From positions 1-10,574 of the forward strand of contig PGXI01000047.1 in the NCBI GenBank assembly GCA_002839125.1: a stretch of DNA of 10,574 nucleotides, written 5' to 3'. The stretch comes from Tenericutes bacterium HGW-Tenericutes-5 (GTDB taxonomy: Bacteria; Bacillota_I; Bacilli_A; Izemoplasmatales; Hujiaoplasmataceae). Under the pieces are notes generated by a model, which saw only the letters and a list, made by a program, of their open reading frames with translations, was not told the DNA's origin and did no database searches. Shown piece by piece: positions 7,077 through 10,574 of the stretch. The position numbers were made by a program, and so were the translations under genes. Every line of letters starts with the position of its first letter. Position 1 is the stretch's first letter.

Positions 7077-9518
7077 ATGATTAGTTTAAAGAATTTAAAT
7101 AAATATTATAATAAAGGAAAATCAAATGAAATCCATGTAATTAATAATACTTCATTAGATTTCCCAGAAACAGGATTAGTTGCTTTAACTGGTCCTTCTG
7201 GTTGTGGAAAAACAACCCTTCTTAATGTTATTGGTGGATTAGATAGTTTTCATGATGGCGAAATAATATTCAATGACATAATTATCAAAAGGTATAATCC
7301 AATGAAGTGGGATATTATTCGAAATGATAAGGTTGGTTATATTTTCCAAAATTATAATTTAGTATTATCTAAAACAGTTTATGAAAACATTGAACTTGCT
7401 TTGAACATGGCAGGTTTATATAACAAAAAAGAAGTTGAAGAAAGAATAAACTACGTTCTTGAAAGTGTAGGAATGTACAATTATCGTAAACGAAATGTTA
7501 AAGCATTATCTGGCGGACAACAACAACGTGTTGCGATTGCTAGGGCCTTAGCTAAAGATCCAGATGTGGTATTGGCTGATGAACCTACTGGTAACCTAGA
7601 TGCTAATAACACGTTTGAAATCATGAGTATAATCAAAAAAATATCGGAAACAAGATTAGTTATATTAGTTACTCACGAAAGAGGTTTAGTTGATTTTTAC
7701 GCTGATAGAATCATAGAACTATCTGATGGTAAGGTAATTAATGATTATGAAAACTCAGGTGGAGCAGGGTTTGATCATGTCGATGAAAGAAATATTTACC
7801 TTAAAGACTTAAATTACGATGAAACTTTGACCAGTAGTGGAATTGATCATTATTATGATGGAGAAAAAGACGAAAGTTTAAATGTAAAACTTATTGAACA
7901 CAGGGGCAATCTCTACGTTAAAGTCAATTCAAAGAAAAAGATTAAATATATTGATGAGAGTTCAGAAATTAAGCTTATCGATGACCATTACCGAAAAAGA
8001 GAAGTATCTGATGTTTCGGAATATGATTTTGATTTGACTCAGTTTAAAGAAATCTCGCATCAAACTAAAAAGAAATCATTTATTCGATGGTCATCAACCA
8101 TTAAGAACGGATTCCAAAGAGTTTTTTCTAGAAAGAAATTTGTCAGCAAACTATTCTTATTAGGATATTTTGTTATATCGGCAATTCTAGTATTTCAATT
8201 AGCTTCATTAGGTAGCGCCACTTTCGTTGATGAGAAAACATTTGTGACGACACCTAAGGATATGATGAGTTTAGTTGTTGAGGATAAAAATTTCAATTAT
8301 AACAACTTCTTAGAACTTATTGATGATATTGAAGGAATTGAGTTTTCTCCATATACTCGAGCGGTTAGATTCGAACTTCAATATTATGATTTTTATCAAG
8401 GTAGAGTTTTTGAAGATTTTGAAGCTTATCCAGTAAAACTGTCGAAGTATCAAGATGTTGAAGTAGTTTACGGTACTCTTCCAGAGTTTAGTTATCAAAT
8501 TGCAATCGACCAGTGGATAGCCGAAGAACTAATAAAATCGAAAGATATGTTAGATATTGGTGTGGAAAGTGTCGAAGATCTTATAGGAGCTTTTTTATAT
8601 AATGGAGAAACTTGGGAAAAAGATTTGAAATTTGAGATTTCCGGTATCGTAGAGACTGAATCCCCAATAGTAATTTTGCAAGATGATTCCATTTTAAGTT
8701 TTTTAAGAAATGAAGAACTTTATCAAGCTTATGCAAGAAGTTCATTTAACGGAAGAATCGAAATTGTTGAGGGTAGAGACATTTTAGATTCTGATGAAGT
8801 TTTAGTTGCTCAATTTAGTGGGTTAAATGTTGGTGACAAGATTACTTTCTTCAGTGATGCTGTAGAGTACGAAATTGTCGGAATTTATGGCCCGTCCGAT
8901 AGCGAGTTTAGATCCGAAGGAACTTATGGGATAACTTTTGCTGATGAAACATTTATTAATGAATCACTCAAAATTGTTTTTGAATATCAAATGTATGAGT
9001 TCCTCTTGTTTTATGTGGATGATCCAGATCAAGCAACGGAAGATTTTGAAGCTAAAGAATTCGAGTTATTTAACTCTTACGATAAACAACTAGCAGATTA
9101 TCGAGAAAATATCAGAATTCAAAATGCAAATAGAATCTCTCAGATAGCGGTAATAATTATTGGTATAATAGTTTATATTTTCTTTATGATGCGTTCAAGT
9201 ATGCTCAATAGGATTCGAGAAATCGGAGTTTATCGATCAATAGGAGCTACAAAGAGAGATATTTACAAGATATTCTTTTCCGAAATTATAACCTTTACGA
9301 CAATAGGTTCATTGACAAGTTATTTATTCATGACTTATCTTGTTAATGAAATTCAGAATCAAATTGGAGAGTATACAAGAGCGTTCTATTTCCCATTCCA
9401 TTTATTTATAGCGGGAATAGTAGGTATTTACCTTGTAAATTCACTATTTGGTATGCTTCCAGTATTTACTTTATTACGTAAAACTCCAGCGGAAATTATC
9501 GCTAAATACGATATTTAA
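7077..9518 (+). CDS. ABC transporter, fused ATPase and FtsX/MacB-type permease with cytosolic insert (second of pair)
   Basis: This 813-residue partner of the upstream gene has an ATPase (1-222) with Walker A GPSGCGKTT (39-47), Q91, LSGGQ (144-148), Walker B LADE (166-169), PTGNLD (170-175) and His200, so both ATP sites of a heterodimer should be competent. Unlike its neighbour it has about 120 extra residues (about 225-345) between ATPase and first helix. They look like a small beta-rich soluble domain (NIYLKDLNY, NLYVKVNSKKKIKYID) facing the cytosol. Membrane helices lie at about 356-378, 687-705, 734-755 and 774-798, around an acidic extracellular domain (about 380-686). The coupling segment REIGVYRSIGATKRDIYKIF (714-733) fits the FtsX consensus closely. 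The ATG at 7077 uses GGAG at 7066-7069 inside the end of the preceding gene. Similar tandem fused ABC proteins are common in low-GC Firmicutes, mostly unassigned. No convincing terminator follows before the rplK promoter. Confidence 0.9.
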   Translation: MISLKNLNKYYNKGKSNEIHVINNTSLDFPETGLVALTGPSGCGKTTLLNVIGGLDSFHDGEIIFNDIIIKRYNPMKWDIIRNDKVGYIFQNYNLVLSKTVYENIELALNMAGLYNKKEVEERINYVLESVGMYNYRKRNVKALSGGQQQRVAIARALAKDPDVVLADEPTGNLDANNTFEIMSIIKKISETRLVILVTHERGLVDFYADRIIELSDGKVINDYENSGGAGFDHVDERNIYLKDLNYDETLTSSGIDHYYDGEKDESLNVKLIEHRGNLYVKVNSKKKIKYIDESSEIKLIDDHYRKREVSDVSEYDFDLTQFKEISHQTKKKSFIRWSSTIKNGFQRVFSRKKFVSKLFLLGYFVISAILVFQLASLGSATFVDEKTFVTTPKDMMSLVVEDKNFNYNNFLELIDDIEGIEFSPYTRAVRFELQYYDFYQGRVFEDFEAYPVKLSKYQDVEVVYGTLPEFSYQIAIDQWIAEELIKSKDMLDIGVESVEDLIGAFLYNGETWEKDLKFEISGIVETESPIVILQDDSILSFLRNEELYQAYARSSFNGRIEIVEGRDILDSDEVLVAQFSGLNVGDKITFFSDAVEYEIVGIYGPSDSEFRSEGTYGITFADETFINESLKIVFEYQMYEFLLFYVDDPDQATEDFEAKEFELFNSYDKQLADYRENIRIQNANRISQIAVIIIGIIVYIFFMMRSSMLNRIREIGVYRSIGATKRDIYKIFFSEIITFTTIGSLTSYLFMTYLVNEIQNQIGEYTRAFYFPFHLFIAGIVGIYLVNSLFGMLPVFTLLRKTPAEIIAKYDI

Positions 9519-9522
9519 AACT

Positions 9523-9575
9523 AATATTTTTTGAAGTAAAAAATTCTTGACTAAAGAATGCTTTTATTGTATAAT
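9523..9575 (+). promoter_or_regulatory. Strong rplK-rplA promoter with A/T-rich UP-like tract
   Basis: TTGACT (9547-9552), a 17-base spacer and a perfect TATAAT (9570-9575) form a near-consensus housekeeping promoter. Just upstream, 9523-9545 carries a T run then an A run, resembling the UP element bound by the alpha subunit at ribosomal promoters. The predicted start near 9582 leaves a leader of about 76 bases before the rplK GTG. Confidence 0.82.
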
Positions 9576-9600
9576 AATTCAGCGTGTAAAAAGGATTTAA

Positions 9601-9633
9601 GTGTGGGAGGAAAAAAATTTCCTATAACCACAT
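9601..9633 (+). promoter_or_regulatory. Structured rplK leader, probable ribosomal protein L1 binding site
   Basis: An outer stem TGTGG/CCACA (9602-9606 with 9628-9632) encloses an asymmetric internal loop (G9607 on one side, ATAA 9624-9627 on the other) and an inner stem AGGAAA/TTTCCT (9608-9613 with 9618-9623). L1 is known in other bacteria to repress the L11-L1 operon by binding a leader structure that mimics its 23S rRNA site, two stems with an asymmetric loop. The location matches, and a related element precedes rplA. Assignment to L1 is inference from position and fold. Confidence 0.55.
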
Positions 9634-9657
9634 CACGAAAATAAGGAGGTGTCTTTC

Positions 9658-10083
9658 GTGGCTAAAGAAATTAAGAACGTTGTTAAACTGCAAGTTCCTG
9701 GTGGAAAAGCAACACCAGCTCCACCAATTGGACCGATTTTGGGACAAGCAGGAGTTAACATTCAACAATTTTGCGTGCAATTCAATGATCGTACTAAAGA
9801 TCAAGTGGGAAGCATTATTCCGGTAGTGCTAACAGTCTATGATGACCGTTCATTCTCATTCATAACAAAAACACCACCTGCAAGTGATTTGTTAAAGAAA
9901 GCATGTAAGATTCAAAAAGGAGCAGGTAACTCAAAAACAGATACAGTCGCAACTATTACTTGGGATCAATTAAGAGAAATCGCGACAGTGAAAATGCCAG
10001 ACCTAAACGCAAACGATGTCGAAGCAGCAGCTAAGATTATCGAAGGTACGGCAAGAAACATGGGAATTGTCGTTAAAGACTAA
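9658..10083 (+). CDS. rplK: 50S ribosomal protein L11
   Basis: L11 binds the GTPase-associated region of 23S rRNA and supports factor binding and the stringent response. With the GTG at 9658 the protein is 141 residues, the normal family length, beginning MAKEIKNVVKLQVPGGKATP. The N-terminal domain has the proline-rich switch PAPPIGPILGQAGVNI (20-35) and IIPVVLTVYDDRSFSF (53-68). The C-terminal rRNA-binding domain follows KTPPAS (71-76), with KAGxGxxK-type KIQKGAGNSK (84-93) and the MPDLNA..VEAAAKIIEGTARNMGI segment (113-137). AAGGAGG at 9643-9649 sits eight bases before this GTG. The in-frame GTG at 9649 is within that ribosome-binding site and would add three atypical residues. The gene has its own promoter and leader and is followed by rplA. 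Confidence 0.97.
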   Translation: MAKEIKNVVKLQVPGGKATPAPPIGPILGQAGVNIQQFCVQFNDRTKDQVGSIIPVVLTVYDDRSFSFITKTPPASDLLKKACKIQKGAGNSKTDTVATITWDQLREIATVKMPDLNANDVEAAAKIIEGTARNMGIVVKD

Positions 10084-10117
10084 GTTTATTAGTTGTTTGA
10101 TATAAATGACTATATAA

Positions 10118-10143
10118 TTGGGAGGACATTCCGCTAAAACCAA
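10118..10143 (+). promoter_or_regulatory. Structured element before rplA, probable second L1 site
   Basis: TTGG (10118-10121) pairs with CCAA (10140-10143), enclosing GGA/TCC (10124-10126 with 10130-10132) and an asymmetric A-rich loop on the 3' side. It repeats the plan of the rplK leader, including the shared GGGAGGA sequence, a TTCC and an A-rich strand before CC. The inner stem is short, so the fold is less secure. It lies just upstream of the rplA ribosome-binding site (AGGAGG, 10148-10153), where binding could hinder translation. Confidence 0.45.
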
Positions 10144-10160
10144 ATATAGGAGGAAATAAC

Positions 10161-10574
10161 ATGGCTAAAAAAGGAAAAAAATATTCTGAGGCTCTTGCAA
10201 AAGTCGATCGTAACAAAAAATATGTTATCGAAGAAGCTATAGAATTAGTTAAATCAGTTTCCTTTGAAAAATTCGATGCATCAATGGAATTAGCATTCAA
10301 CTTAAACTTAAACCCTCGTAAAGCAGAACAAAATTTAAGAGGGGCATTAGTTTTACCGCACGGAACTGGTAAAACTAAAAGAGTTTTAGTATTCGCTAGA
10401 GGCGAAAAAGCTCAAGAAGCTAAGGATGCTGGAGCAGATTATGTTGGCGAAGATGATTTAATCGAAAAAATCAAAGAAGGTTGGTTTGAATTTGATGTAG
10501 TTATTGCTACACCAGATATGATGGCTTCATTAGGTAAGATCGGTCGTTTACTTGGACCTAAAGGTTTGATGCCA
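10161..10574 (+). CDS. rplA: 50S ribosomal protein L1, 5' part (cut by window end)
   Basis: The first 138 codons of L1 are present, out of about 230 in the family. L1 forms the mobile L1 stalk that helps release tRNA from the E site, and in many bacteria represses its own operon. Family features visible are MAKKGKKYSEA at the start, NPRKAEQNLRGALVLPHGTGK (51-71), the GADYVGEDDLIEKI segment (91-104), and LGPKGLMP (131-138) at the window edge. The ATG follows AGGAGG at 10148-10153 by seven bases. It is 77 bases downstream of rplK with no terminator, so the two form one operon. The remainder of domain II and the C-terminal half of domain I lie outside the window. Confidence 0.97.
   Translation, partial: MAKKGKKYSEALAKVDRNKKYVIEEAIELVKSVSFEKFDASMELAFNLNLNPRKAEQNLRGALVLPHGTGKTKRVLVFARGEKAQEAKDAGADYVGEDDLIEKIKEGWFEFDVVIATPDMMASLGKIGRLLGPKGLMP

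Noticed and set aside
7060..7080. The two ABC genes as one gene broken by a frameshift
   Set aside because: Each protein has a complete ATPase and a complete four-helix permease, and the second has its own GGAG site and ATG.
9543..9559. ATTCTT/AAGAAT hairpin as a terminator for the ABC operon
   Set aside because: Only six weak base pairs with a poor T run, and it overlaps the -35 of the rplK promoter; read-through into rplK cannot be excluded.
9649..9657. GTG at 9649 as the rplK start
   Set aside because: It lies within the AAGGAGG ribosome-binding site and adds three residues absent from L11; GTG 9658 has correct spacing and gives 141 residues.
10113..10118. TATAAT between rplK and rplA as an internal promoter
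   Set aside because: No -35 hexamer at a usable distance and no TG extension; it is easily expected by chance in such A/T-rich sequence.

Overview
The window is a low-GC, densely packed stretch of the conserved ribosomal/translation region of a Firmicutes-type bacterium. The gene order mrnC - rlmB - sigH-like sigma factor - rpmG - secE - nusG ... rplK - rplA is the classic Bacillota order. The very low GC, the reduced gene complement (no yacP/rae1 between rlmB and the sigma gene) and the style of the two fused ABC transporters point to a Mollicutes-like or Erysipelotrichia-like lineage such as Acholeplasma, Izemoplasma or Haloplasma relatives. That placement is inference. UGA is probably a normal stop: no in-frame UGA occurs in any gene, all Trp codons checked are UGG, and the sigma gene ends in UGA. 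This argues against Mycoplasma or Spiroplasma.

Layout. Positions 1-1589 hold the 3' part of mrnC (Mini-III RNase, 23S rRNA maturation), rlmB (23S Gm2251 methyltransferase) and a short SigH-like sigma factor whose start overlaps the rlmB stop by one base. Positions 1595-2894 hold a probable promoter, then rpmG, secE and nusG, closed by a strong intrinsic terminator. SecE is unusual, with two extra predicted membrane helices in front of the conserved core.

Positions 2895-9518 interrupt the usual nusG-rplK junction with accessory genes. First is a single-gene unit with its own candidate promoter and a strong terminator, encoding a cytosolic protein of seven TPR repeats, a coiled coil and a GGDEF diguanylate cyclase domain with intact active-site motifs but no I-site. 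Next is a two-gene operon (4844-9518) of ABC proteins, each fusing an ATPase to a four-helix FtsX/MacB-type permease with a large extracellular domain. It lies behind an extended -10 promoter and a 21-base palindrome that could be an operator. The two proteins probably act as a heterodimer, but their substrate is unknown.

Positions 9523-10574 return to ribosomal genes: a near-consensus promoter with an A/T-rich upstream tract, then rplK and the 5' part of rplA. A similar structured element precedes each of these genes, and both resemble sites for feedback control by protein L1. No gene-free stretch exceeds about 170 bases.
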